Source: Progne subis subis (lineage: Eukaryota > Chordata > Aves > Passeriformes > Hirundinidae). From it: a DNA stretch of 64,000 bases. Shown here in pieces: positions 25,145 to 37,310 of the stretch; the first letter of the stretch is position 1, and the number at the start of each line of letters is the position of its first letter. Position numbers and translations under genes: made by a program. The notes beneath the pieces were generated by a model that was not told where the DNA came from, did no database searches, and worked only from the letters and a program-made list of their open reading frames with translations. The DNA lies in assembly GCA_022316685.1 (NCBI GenBank), contig JAKJHU010000037.1:22219188-22283187 (forward strand), given 5' to 3'.

Positions 25145-25693
25145 CCCCCCGCTTCCATCCTTCCCAGAAACGGTGGAGAGAGAATCTGCTGTTTCCCAGC
25201 CCTATGACAAAAGTGAAGATTCAGCTTCCACTTACAGTACTTGATGGTATCTTCAGAGACACTCTATTGACTTTTTCTCAAAAATAAAATTATAAAAGTG
25301 CTTGTAGTCAAAATGACAGAACATGATCTGGTACAGATATGTAATGTTAGAGTAGCTCATAAAAGGAATAAAAAAGGGCCTGTGCACTCAAAGGTTGCTT
25401 TTCTTAGCTGTGTCAACCACTGTGTCTCCTTCAAACTCAACCATTTTTGGCATAAAAAAATTAATTTTCATTTATACTATGATATATGACATAATCTCAC
25501 TTTATTTGTTTAGTTGAGGTAACACCACAGGATGCAAGATAAAACTCTTTTGTCAGTTTGTAGAGGAGAACCAAGGTACAGCTTGATGTCAGCCACTCTA
25601 CAGGGATCATCTCCAGGACAGACTGAAGCCTGGATGTCCAGGAGAAATCCAGCAATACTGGAAGTAGCTTTTCAGAAAGGTATTCAGATTTCC

Positions 25694-25800
25694 CCTTCCT
25701 TCCTTCCTTTCCTTTCCTTTCCTTTCCTTTCCTTTCCTTTCCTTTCCTTTCCTTTCCTTTCCTTTCCTTTCCTTTCCTTTCCTTTCCTTTCCTTTCCTTC
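25694..25800 (+). repeat. (CCTTT)n microsatellite
   Basis: Eighteen uninterrupted CCTTT units occupy 25706-25795. They are preceded by three CCTT units and end in CCTTC. The tract is pure pyrimidine on the plus strand. Confidence 0.99.
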
Positions 25801-26837
25801 TGTTGCTCTTTTTTCAAAAAGTGAAAAATCATTTCATCCTGACTTTGAAGTAGTCAGGAATGGAGAGTCTGTAAAACAGCCTAAAAGTAAAGTAAAATAA
25901 TTTTTTTTCTGGTTGATCACCTTCATCTTTAAAGATCTTTCCCACTGGTACCAGCTTGAATTTCTCCATGAACAGCAGATCAGGTGCTAGTTAGATATGC
26001 ACAACCTTAATAATGAGTAAAGTTTTAAAGTGCTGATTCCGCCTTCTCTTCAAGGATCTGTCTGAAGAGGTTGCATCATTTTGTTTAATATCCAGCTCCA
26101 TTGACTTCAAGAAGTATTTCAGCACTGTAGAAGTGGATCAATAGGTGGAAGCAGCTGGAGATGTGCTTTTTGCTTCTGTGAGTCAAAGCTAAAAGCCAGG
26201 CTCCCAGAGTGTTTTGGACTCTAGTTTACAGACTTTTGCTAATTGAGCCAAATGAGAAGGAAAAAGGTGATGGTGCAGTATTGACATGGCATCAAAATGT
26301 TGGCCAGTTTGAAATCTTGGATCCTAAACTGCCACTCAATTCACTTTTAAAAGAAATTTAATGAGTAAATTCCTTAATATCTAAAAAAAAAAAAAAAAAA
26401 AAAAAGTTAAAGAACTCTACTTATCACAACTAAATACTTGTATGAAATAACAAAAGAACTCACATTCAAAAGATTTTTGAAATTTAGTTTTAAAATAGCT
26501 TTCATTCCTCTCTTTGATAAAATGTACAAATTTTTTTGGTTTTAATTCCATTATTGCACATTATAACATTATATAGAGAGTAGCTTCTTCATCTGAAAAA
26601 AAGCAACTTTACATTTTGAATAAAAATTGGAACCTGTGAAAAGTTCTTACAATAAACCTAGTTTGGATACCATATAACTTTCTAAGAACCATGAGTCAAA
26701 AGTCATGTTTCACTGTTTCATAATAGTCCAGAGATGAAAGAATGATACTAGGGGTAAAATACACAATGAAATAAGTTCCTTTAAATAGGTATTTTCCCAA
26801 CATATTTTAAGCAGGTAATAGATGGAATGGAGTACTG
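25801..26837. other. No gene seen
   Basis: AT-rich sequence between the microsatellite and the CR1 copy. Nothing beyond the poly(A) at 26,383. Confidence 0.55.
26383..26405 (+). repeat. Poly(A), 23 nt
   Basis: An uninterrupted A run with no identified parent element. Confidence 0.97.
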
Positions 26838-27616
26838 AATGTAAGGATGAGGTTTAATAAGTCCAAGTGCCGAGTCCTGCACTTTGGCCACATTAACCCC
26901 CTGCAACTTTATAGGCTGAGGTTGGTGTGGCTGGACAGTGCCCAGGAGGAAAGGGACCTGGGGGTACTGGTGACAGCAGCTGAACATGAGCCAGCAGTGT
27001 GCCCAGGTGGCCAAGAGGGCCAGTGGCATCCTGGCCTGGATCAGGAATGGTGTGGCCAGCAGGAGCAGGGAGGTCATTCTTCCCCTGTACTTGGCACTGG
27101 TGAGGCCACACCTTGAGTGCTGTGTCCAGTTCGGGGCCCCTCAGTTTAGGAAGGACGTTGAGATGCTTGAGTGTGTCCAGAGGAGGGCAACAAGGCTGGT
27201 GAGGGGCTTGGAGCACAAGCCGTATGAAGAAGGACTGAGGGAACTGGGGTTGTTCAGCCTGGAGAAAAAGAGACTCAGAGGTGACCTTATCACTCTCTAC
27301 AACTTCCTGAAGGGTGGCTGTGGTCAGCTGGGGGTTGGTCTCTTTCTTCAGGCAACAACAGACAGAACAAGAGGACACAGTCTCAAGCTGCGACAAGGGA
27401 GATATAGGCTGGATATTAGGAAAAAGTTTTTCACTGAAAGAGTGATAAAGTACCGGAATGGCTTGCTTGGGGAGGTGGTGGAGTCATCATCCCTAGATGT
27501 GTTTAAAAAAAGACTGGATGTGGTACTTGGTGTCATGGTCTAGTTGAGGTATTAGAGATGGGTTGGACTCAATGATCTTGAAGGTCTCTTCCAACCTAAA
27601 AATTCTGTGATTCTGT
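26838..27616 (+). mobile_element. CR1 LINE, 5'-truncated, with the end of ORF2 and the 3' UTR
   Basis: The fragment holds the C-terminal part of the CR1 reverse-transcriptase polyprotein. It starts at RFNKSKCRVLHFGH, shifts frame at about 26,970-26,985, then reads [20 protein letters not shown] onward to a stop at 27,543. Typical CR1 blocks are visible ([45 protein letters not shown]). The 3' end carries the hallmark tail TTCTGTGATTCTG at about 27,603-27,615. The copy is truncated at its 5' end, as most CR1 copies are. It is dead: about a quarter of a full element, with at least one frameshift. Confidence 0.93.
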
Positions 27617-28021
27617 AAAAGACAAGGTAACTGTATGTTGTATGTAGTAATACGCCCACTATTCTCTCACAATAAAATGTCTGCCTTCAAAATAAAAACT
27701 CAAATTGTGAAAAAATAAACCAAAACAAAACACCAGAACAAAAAATTCCTCCTTTTTCATGTTTTGTGCTTTCCAGAGACATATTTCTCTTGATGATGTA
27801 TTCCTTTGTATTTCTTTCTATTGTGGTTGCAAAAGACTGACAAATGAAAATGCATTTTGCAAATAAATTGTTGCTTCCACTGCTAGTCTACTTGCTGTTA
27901 TAATTATTGTCCTACATTAATATTAATTTTTTGCCATTACTGTTTAATGTATTTAGTGGGGAAAAATGTATTTGTTTCTCTGTGTGTCTGTCACTGTACT
28001 ATGAATTTAAGTTTTTGTTGA

Positions 28022-28088
28022 GTTGGGTTTTTTTTTTTTTTGGTGTTTTGTGTTTTTTTGTTTTTGTTTTTGTTTTTGTTTTTTTTGT
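28022..28088 (+). repeat. T/G-rich low-complexity tract
   Basis: T runs separated by single or paired G, with repeated GTTTTT units. Confidence 0.95.
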
Positions 28089-28633
28089 CTGGAGGGAGCA
28101 CCTTTATAATATAAACACTTTTTAAATATCTACTCACCATTAAAATAGAGCTCCAGTAAGTAAGCTGGTCAGCTCAGACCTCCTGAGATAAATGTGCTTA
28201 GGCTGTAACTCTCTCATGTAAGGACTGACTTTTATTCTGCAATTTTACAACATAGCATTGGATATTAATCTTGAAAGGCATCAACTGCTTGGCATTATAA
28301 AATTATATAAGGCTTTTATGACTAATTCTGAAAATGGATGTCCCTTCACTTCCCTTTGGACATCAAAGCATCTATGGCATTTGAAAACACACAGAAAGCA
28401 AAAGTACTTTTTGCAATAAATAAATGTAAACTCGTTGATGAGGGATTTGAAGAAAAAAAAGACTGAAACAACAAAAAGGATCACAAGGTGGATGGTTCTG
28501 ACAGTCATTCATGCCTACCTGAAATCCTAATTATATGTAAGGATAATTATGACTCAAAGGCTCACAGAGTTTAAGTTGTTATCAATGTTCATTCACTCTT
28601 CTCTCCTCTCCCCTTGTTTTTCTCTGCACTAAT

Positions 28634-28776
28634 TAAAAAAAAAAAAACACAAAAAAACCAACCAACCAACCAACCAAAAAAAAAAACCAAAAAAAAAAAA
28701 ACCAACCCACCAAAAAAACCCCAACCCACAAAAAACAACCCCCCCAAAAAGAAACCAAAAAAGCCCAAGAACAAAT
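28634..28776 (+). repeat. A/C-rich low-complexity tract with (CCAA)n
   Basis: Almost only A and C over about 140 nt, including CCAACCAACCAACCAA. It is the opposite strand polarity of the tract at 28.02 kb, only 0.55 kb away. Confidence 0.95.
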
Positions 28777-31518
28777 ACCATTCTAACACTTATGCAGAAA
28801 TAGAAAAATGAGAGAGAAAGGACAGCCAGGGCAGGCAGAAGTCCTTTTAAGCCTAGAATGGATCAGCCTATCTCTATCTTTAGGACATACATCTTTCTGG
28901 TTAAAGAAAAAAAAAGCCAACACCTCCCTGCCCACTCCCCCAGTGCAAAAGTATTTTGCTGTGACCAAGAAATAATCTTTGCCATATTAAAAGCTCAGAA
29001 AGAGCGGGCCCTCTTATAATTTATATTGAGCCAACTCTAGAGAAGGAAAATGGACTGAGAGAAATCACAATGTGGCTGTAAAACAAGGGGCAGGACTGCA
29101 GCACAATCTTTTACCTCAATAAAACCTTGACTTTTAGGCTGAAAAATAGCATCCCTGAAATGTGTTGACAGGATATGTTCCTGCAATGTCTAGCAGGAGT
29201 TTTGTTCAAGACTGCTTTTATGAGCTAATCTTTTCAGAAACTGCTTCCCTTGTTGCAATGTTGTCCTGTCCCTCCCTCACCCCTGCCCTGCAGTTTTGTG
29301 CACGTTACATTGAAGTAGATGAAGTCTTTATGGTGATGGGCTGCAGCCAAGCAAAAGCTCCTTGAGACTATGTGTGCATTTAATTCAAAATGTTGTGAAT
29401 TTCAGGGAAAACTTAATTAAAAAAAATATGCAGTATTTCATTGAAAGAAAAGAAAATGTATGTCAAAATATTTTGACTGCTCAGGACAATGACATCTACA
29501 AGATGTGTGAGGAATAACCTGAATTTAACATTGACCTGCAACATCAGAGAGAGCACGAATTTTACTAATTTCTGAGAAAGCAACTTTAAGTGCTGCAGTA
29601 GATTGTTAATGGGGGCTAAATCTTCCTTCCACTAAAGAGCACAAACAGTGATGTCTCAAATTAGACCAGAGCCATCAAATAAGCAGGCTGAAAGTACGAA
29701 AGGAAGATGAATAAACAAAACTCTGACTGGCTGCAGCAGATTATCAGAAAGAAAATCTTCAGGTTTGTCTGGGATTCTGACAGAACATGACAAATATCTT
29801 GGCACAGAACTAGTGGATGTTGTTCATAATTTTACAGTAAAACAGTCAGGAGTGTTTATTATTTATTTGTTTGTTTGTTTGTTTATCTGTTAAGCCTGAT
29901 TATCATTTTAGCTGTAGGGACTGGAACATCTAATGACTTGAAAATTCTTGGGCAAATGGATGCTGAGAGATTGGTGTTATCAGCTTTTAGCTCCTGAGAA
30001 TTTATATCTGAGACACAGCTATATACAATATTATTATTTTGATATGCTTTAGCTAGTAATAATCAAAGGGATTAACTGAAGTTAATTTTCATTTGTATAA
30101 TTTGCAGTCTGAAAAATGACTATGCTATGCAGTGTATGGAAGCATGTAGGTAATCACATATTTTTAGTAGTGGTTCAGCTATTTTCGTATCCATTTAGTT
30201 GATGAGAGTGATGCACTTTCAGTGTGAAGAGACAAGGGACAATTTTATGGTGTCTTTTCAGGATTGAAAAGAATGTACAGCTGAAAGTAAATTTCAGGTA
30301 ATAAACCTCATTCCCATTTCCCTGATGTGAAGGAGTGACCTAGAAAGAGCACTGCTTATGCTTGTCTGCTGAAAGAGTGCATTACAAATACAGGATGAGG
30401 AGTTTGTCTTGCTTAGTTCCTTATTTCCAAGAAATCCTAGTGCCTCTAGTCTTACAGAAGTCACCCAGGACACTACAGCTGAAGTTACTGTGCTGTGACT
30501 TCGCTTAACACTGTTCTATAATTAGTTAGAAAGTAAATTCAACATTTATTTCAAGTGTATGAGGGAGAAGCCCCTTCATGAATAGATAACAGAGAAGGCA
30601 TACATTGTCTGAATGCATTAGTTTTAAAAAGTGTTCTTAAATTACTGTTTTATTGAAAGTGTGCATTTGAAGATCCTAGATTATTCCATTTGCAACTCAA
30701 CACATTATGTGCATTACAGTTATATTAAATTATTATGCCTCAGCTAAATAAAGGCCCTCATCCCTGGTGCTTCACTTTTATGAGCCTCCTACATTAATGT
30801 GTGTAAAGGCACATGGGAGTGAAGGAGAGGAAGAATTCTTTGTACTTTCGGTGTTTATTGAACCAGAGTTTTTGGATCATCTCAAAGAGTAGGCACAATT
30901 TGAGCAATAAAAACATAAGCAAAATCTCTCTTTTGAGAATTTTCTTTTGAGACTTGCCAAGATTTCCTTATTATTGTCTAATTATTCATGCTTTCTTACA
31001 AAACATGAAATGAGGACACAAAGAGTTCTCAATTTGTGGGGCAGTGAGGGGCTGTTTCATTAATTGTTCATTAAAAAATCAACAGAATGCCAGACTTACA
31101 GTCAGCATTTAAAGATATGGAAAGTCAGAAATGTTTGAGAAGGGAGAAACAGGATCAGAGAAGGTGGGATAAAACCACTCTGCTTTAGGTTTCTTCTTTT
31201 GCAGTTCTCTGCAAACTCAAGAGACTGTTTGTTATCAATTGATTGTTTTCCATGTTATAACTGTTATACTCCTGCCAATTAAGACTCTGTCTGGGCAGGA
31301 ATGGGAATAATTGACATCAGTTATTTCTAACATATGGGGTCTACAAGTTGTACTTAAAACCTAATACCAGTAGGTACAAGCTTTTTTCTTTCAATATCAG
31401 CTAAGATATTTTTGAAAAACATATATAAATATAAAATAAAGCATCAATGTTATTTCTTACTATATGGAAACCCCAGTATTTCTGGAAATGATTTACAAGT
31501 TTTATGCACAAATATATT

Positions 31519-32065
31519 TGTCATGGTTTAGCCCCAGCCAGCAGGATTGGGCAGAGAATGGGAAGGGTAGAAGGTAGAAAACTCATGGATTGAGATAAAG
31601 GCAGTTTAATAGGGAAAGCAAAAGCTGTGCACAAGCAAAGTGATACAAAGAACTAACTCACTGCTTCCCATAGGCAGGCAGGTGTTCAGCCATCTCCAGG
31701 AGAGCTGGGCCCCATCACGTGTAATGGTGACGAGAAGACAAAAGCCTTCACTCCAAACATCCAGCCCTTCCTTGTTCTTCCCCACGCCTTATATACTGGG
31801 TGTGATGCCATATAGTCTGGAATATCCCTTTGGTAAGTTTGGGTCACTTGTCCCCTCTGTCTCTTCCTCACTTCCCATGCACACCCACTTTCCTCACTAG
31901 TCTGGCAGCATGAAAAGCAGAAAAAGCCTTGGCTCTGTGCAAGCCCTGCTCACAATAACCAAAAGTCTCTGTATTATCAGCCCTGTGCTCAGCACAAATC
32001 CAGAACAAAGCCCCATCCCAGCCACTGTGAAGAAAGTTAACTCTACCTCAGCCAAAACCAACACA
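31519..32065 (-). mobile_element. Solo LTR, avian ERVL type
   Basis: The block begins TGTCATGGTTTAGCCCCAGC and ends AAACCAACACA, so it has TG...CA ends. On the minus strand it shows the order expected of this common avian LTR: a TATATAAG promoter box (plus-strand CTTATATA at about 31,789), then an ATTAAA-type poly(A) signal (plus-strand TTTAAT at about 31,606). Flanks are ATATT (31514-31518) and ATACT (32066-32070), a 5-bp target-site duplication with one mismatch, consistent with ERVL and some age. There is no internal region on either side, so it is a solo LTR formed by recombination. Confidence 0.85.
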
Positions 32066-32289
32066 ATACTCGACAATGCTCCTTAAAGAATATAGATTGT
32101 ATTTATTGAACTACAGCCCCTCCCCCTAAAATTATCAACACAGTGTTCAGCATTTCCATAGAAACTCTTATTAGAATATACTAACTTTTTCGATTGTGTA
32201 ATCTTCAAACTGCATTAGCATTTTTTTCTTTCATATAAAATGGGTGACTCATAGAGCAATCTAATTTTGTAGTTCCCCCTCTTCAGTCT

Positions 32290-32450
32290 CATATCACAGA
32301 ATTCTGGAATAAGCTGAGTTGGAAGGGACCCACCAGGATCACTGACTCCAACTCCCAGCCGTGTAAAGAATCATCCCCAAGAGCTGCACCATATTCCTGA
32401 GAATATTGTCCAAATGCTTCTTGAGCTTTGCCAGGATGGTGCTGGAAAGT
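32290..32450 (-). mobile_element. CR1 LINE 3'-end fragment
   Basis: Read on the plus strand this is the reverse complement of a CR1 3' end: ATCACAGAATTCTGGAA, then GTTGGAAGGGACCCACCAGGATC, then TCCAACTC. It continues with text resembling the 3' coding end (CTTCTTGAGCTTTGCCAGG), up to a truncation at about 32,450. It is more diverged than the copy at 27 kb and in the opposite orientation. Confidence 0.8.
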
Positions 32451-35400
32451 ATCATTAATGATGCTTTTGTCAGGACCTGTACTAGAAAAGTTTATAATCA
32501 AGGTATTGGTGTCTGCATTTATGCAGGGAAAATTGTTTCTGAACATACTTTATTCTTATATAGCAGCCTTCTTTTTCCTAGTATATTGCTACATTTTTGC
32601 AAAGAAAGCACTTTCATGCATGTTTTTATGTATACACATGAACTTACATTTAGAAATTGTCATACATTGTATATTTTAAAACTATTTTTATTTTTGAAAT
32701 ATAACAGTAATATTAAACCCAGTAATTTTATATTAATTATAATGCATATGCAAGCATTAAAATATTATTTAATTGGAGCTGAGCCTCAGATTGAAACAAA
32801 ATTTTACATTGTACAATTTCCCATGTGGTTTATCTTTTGGGCACCATTGTTAATGACATTTTTCACAACAGCTTTTACTAAGCCAGCTGAAAATATACAA
32901 AATTTATCTTCTCTTTTATTGATAAGGTGGTATAACAAAATAATTGTGTGGGTAAATTTCCTAGTCTGCATTATGGTCCTCACATACCCACTGGATTCAG
33001 AATCATGAATCTAAACTCAGTTTAGGCTGCTCTTCTACCAGAGGCATGTTGCTTTAGGTTTTGATGACTGATTAATCAGGCCTATGCATATGTCCTCCTC
33101 CTTTCATATCTACTTAATCCTTTGTGGCTGAGGGATCCATCAACAAATTAAATGACCCCTCAGTAAATCTAATTAATCAGTGAGTCCAGAGATGTTCCCA
33201 GTATTATGCATGATTGCTAAGACATGCATCAAACATTCTAGTAAAATCTGCCCTGCTATCTCCAGAAGTAGCGAGGATCTTAAGTCATAAGATCATAATC
33301 TGGAAAACTGTTATCTGCGTCAGAGTAATTAACATCAGCTCTGTTGGCCCAAGATGTTTTACAGTTCTCTTACCTGATAGTAATAGCCCTGTGTCTAAAG
33401 CCTCTCTGCTTTCCTCAAGATTTAATCTTATATCCACTACAACAATGATTATGATCATAGGGCCACTTGAAGAGGCTCTCCTTGTAACAAAACATATTTC
33501 AGGAAAGACAAAACCTCTTGGTGCAATTATGCATTTAAAGCAGGTTTTAAACATTACGTTTTTGATGTTAAGGATATGTTTATTCTTGAGCATATAATTT
33601 GCCCTTATATTTACCAGGGTCTGGTATGCCCTTCTTTTTTGTACAGTTCTCATATTTAGTACAATTCAGTGAAAATAAAAATCATTCAAGTTGCAAAGGT
33701 GGTGAATTTTGCTAGAAATCTTTTATAATGGGAGTTGCTCTTATTGGTGGGTCTAGGACCCAAGAGTTTCTTCTGCTGGGTTTAAATGCTGTTCCATATT
33801 GGAAAAAGAACCAACAGGTAAAATGAATATGTAGAATAGCAGTCCCTGGTATTCACTATTTGACATAGTGTACTCATGTGTATTTATTCTTAGTGGCATA
33901 AGATATGATTACTCTCATCTTTTTGTATATAAGCCTTCTTCTCTTCCTTTTAGAATTAATGCAGTGTGGAAGTGGGCATTTTGTTTATTGAGCCCTCGTA
34001 ATTCCATACATGGATTTCTGAGTGTGTGTGCTAACAAAAGCTGCAGGGATGACCAGTTTTTATGAAAATACATCACTGAGGAGCCAACATGCTAATTTCA
34101 AATTCTGCAGGTGTTATAAATGGAAGTGAGAACAGCAACTAATTTAAATAACTTCCCATTGGCAAGCAATCTCCCACCCTAAGAGGATTCTAAAGCATGT
34201 TTTGTCCTAGAAAAAAGGATGTTGTTAATATTTTTTTATGCAGCTGAATTACAAATTACTTCTTCAGCATAGACCAGAGGGGAGAAAAGTAGATATGTGG
34301 GATATTGGTACTCAGATTAGATTTTAGTAGATAGACAGACAAAAAATATTCTATCAACAGTTGATTATGGTCACTCATTCACGTTTTCTGCTATATACTA
34401 TCAGTAATGCGCTCAGAGCTATGCAAAATGCGGTTGTTGCCTACTCATTAAGGCTAGGAGTCAGACAGCATAGATAGTAAGAAGGAAGTACGTTTGTGAA
34501 ATGCAAAGAGAAAAAAAATAGAATTATTTTGTTTTAATTGTTTATTTCTGTATTATTTCAGTTGAAAATGCCACATAGCTTTTTAAAGACAAAAAATGTT
34601 TTGTAACCTTTGCAGAAGGTGTTAATTCTACTAATGTCATGCCCTCATTTGTCTTGATGAAATGAATAATGTGATTTTCAGACAGCCATCCATATTTTCG
34701 CAGATCAGATGATAGCTGTCCAATTTACTCAAGTTTCCACTCAGTATATGGTTCACAAATCATTTATCAGTGATAATATAAATCAGTTATATTTCCAATT
34801 GCCCTTTAAAAGACGAAAATATATACACAAATATCGAACTTAGTCCATATTTCCTAATTATTTATGGACTTATTCTTTTAAATGGGTGTGATTTGCATGT
34901 CAAACTTCCAGCCTGAAAGCATTGTACCCAACCATGGTCTACAGCATAGGAATCATGGCTAAATAAGTAATGTACCTGATGTCCATGGTTCTGGTTTGAG
35001 GTGTTATTTCGCTGCTTTTCTAGAACTTATGTGATTTCTTTATGCCAAACTTCATATCAGGTTTTATGGCAGTAAATTTTTGCATCTACCACTTTCTTAA
35101 GCTATGTGAAGACATGGGAGGGAAATCTGCTCTCACTGAAATCTCAACCAAGTGCCCATGAACAGAGTTTAGGTGAGAACTAATTCTGAGTTTTCCTCAG
35201 AGTTTAGGTGAGAACTCTTTATGCAAATCAAATTACTTTTGAGACAGCAAAGTCCTCTGCATTTGATGGGAGATAATTTTATCCCAGACTTTTTCAGCAT
35301 AGGAACCGCACATAGTTCCAAAAAATTAACATGCAATGTCTGGGTTGTCTTTAAGAACTCAATAGTCAATTTTGTAAAAGTCACTTTTTAAGGTATAAAA

Positions 35401-37079
35401 TGAAAGCCAAACAACAACAACAAATCATATTTCTGAAAAATGTGAAGAATAAAGCATTAAATTAGTCAAGGCACATTGGAAGGAGAAGGCTGTAGTCATG
35501 AATTATTAGCACAAGAAATGCAAAATGTTCTCCCTTTTCTTAAAAGTCAGTTCAGATCACACACAATCACAAAGTGACTCCTATATTTCTTCATTTTTGA
35601 CAATTCTGCATCAGTTGCAAAAGGATGGAAACTTCCTTCAACACAGAGGGATGTTTTGTTTGCATCATAATTTTTACATCACTTTATTAAATAGTAATCC
35701 ACATAGGAACTTTAAAACTTAGACTGAAGAATTTTGTTCAAAAAATTACCCTTTGTCAAATATTGACTTGAATAGGTTTAGATGCTCTCTCTATAACTGT
35801 TGATTATATAGAGAACCTAGGGAGATAATTTTTACAGTTGAAAGCAGTGAGCAAGGTGTCCATGGTCTGAGTAGGAAAAAATAACCTGTGCACAACAGCA
35901 ACAAAGCAATCAGAAGGCTTCTCAAAAAGGAGGCAAAATACTCGTTTTATATTCATATTAATATTCATATTTATATTCATATTTATATCCGACCTCCAGC
36001 TTCAGCTGCTTCTAAGCAGTTAGCTTAAATACCTTCTTATATCACAACAGTGATGTAGAACTCTCTAGAATTGGTACATGGGGTTTACTTCCATTGTATT
36101 TATACATAAGCAGAGGGAATGTGATACCCTTACTGTTGCTTCTAATGTGTTTTGCCCAACATGTGCTAATGTGCTGAGATGGAGGTCTCTCCTGCAAGTG
36201 GACAGAACTGATGGTGGAGATAAAGCAAGAATAATTTGGAAAGGAATCTTTTTAAAGGTAAAGCATTTTTAGGGAAATGCATTTTACCAGACTTACATCA
36301 GTGGTGGTGTGTCAGGCCATAGATTCATGTTAAACAAAGAAGACGTTTTAAAGGACACTAAATGCAACAGACTTCTATGGACCTCAGTGATTGTGAATGA
36401 AAACCAGATGACAGCACAAGAAACTAAGAAGTTAGTGCAACAGCTTCAAATAAACTAAAATGCTATGGCAGTGTAACAAAACAAATGGAGAAGGATTAAG
36501 CAATCTCTATTCGATATTTGCAAGGAACAGTTGCCGTAAAAAATTAGAAAATCATATAGCAGCTTTTTCAGAAAACTCTTTGAAGTAGATATGGACTTCA
36601 CAGCTACCCAAAAAGGAGAAGAGTAATCTTGAAAGTATATAACATACCTGTGAGCCCTCATTAAATTAGAAATATAAAGGAGAAAATGTTTGGGAAGAAA
36701 ATGCCTATCTTTTGGTTAAAAGTGAGACATATCATCAAGAGAAATTGGAGCAACAATGAACCAAACCCTCTGAGGAATCATTTGAGCCTTTTCCCAAAGA
36801 TAGGGAACCCTGAACACTAAGCATTGATACCTTTATTTTCTCTGGAAGCATTTCCCCTTTTCTAGATAGCAGCTGAAAGGGGAATAAGTAGATTTCTTGC
36901 CATGCACCTTCTTTTTCCTAGAGAAAAATACTAGTCTTGTGTGGGAATACACGAGACAGAGAGTAAGGCAGACTTAATTAGCATGGCTAGTTTGATAACC
37001 ATGATGCTATGGCAGGAACAAACAGAGCCTTGAAGATTTCAGATGATGGGATTAAACCTGCTTACGGGAAGAGAGAAGA
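32451..37079. other. No confident gene; contains a 200-codon ORF
   Basis: The plus ORF 32,406-33,008 begins inside the reversed CR1 fragment and shows no recognisable domain. The 33,060-33,190 segment has two ATTAATCAG sites. A short TATTCATAT-type repeat lies at 35,945-35,985. Confidence 0.5.
35162..35218 (+). repeat. Short direct duplication
   Basis: CAGAGTTTAGGTGAGAACT-like sequence occurs twice, 36 bp apart (about 35,164 and 35,200). It is probably a local duplication. Confidence 0.8.
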
Positions 37080-37310
37080 TTCAATTAACCTTCTGCAAGC
37101 TTAACATGTTGTAAATATATGAGTTGTATGCATGATCTTTCAACCTAATTGTTGTAGTGGAAAATTATTAACCTTCCTGAAATGGTATATAAGCTTTTGG
37201 GAAACCCGAGTAAAATGGAATTCTGATCACTGAATCAGTCTTCCTGTCTCTTCATCAATCATCACTATTCTTGCTAGTCACTGGACAAAGGAATACTGGT
37301 GAAGCAGCTT
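37080..37310 (+). mobile_element. Possible degraded LTR fragment
   Basis: TATATAAG at 37186-37193 is followed by CCCGAGTAAAATGGAATTC and CTGATCACTGAATCAG, then CTTCCTGTCTCTTCATC. This resembles the U3/R/U5 boundary of avian ERVK-like LTRs as I remember them. No element ends or target-site duplication were found, and no gag/pol-like ORF follows. Confidence 0.33.

Larger units (their letters stand above)
22771..25693. other. No gene seen downstream of PPDPFL
   Basis: It contains a C-rich patch (about 23,285-23,312) and two poly(T) runs. The 118-codon plus ORF at 24,672-25,028 has no recognisable domain and is probably chance. Confidence 0.5.
27617..31518. other. No gene seen
   Basis: Two composition-biased tracts (28.0 and 28.7 kb) and a short TTTG repeat (about 29,864-29,884). 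The remainder is ordinary AT-rich intergenic sequence. Confidence 0.55.
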
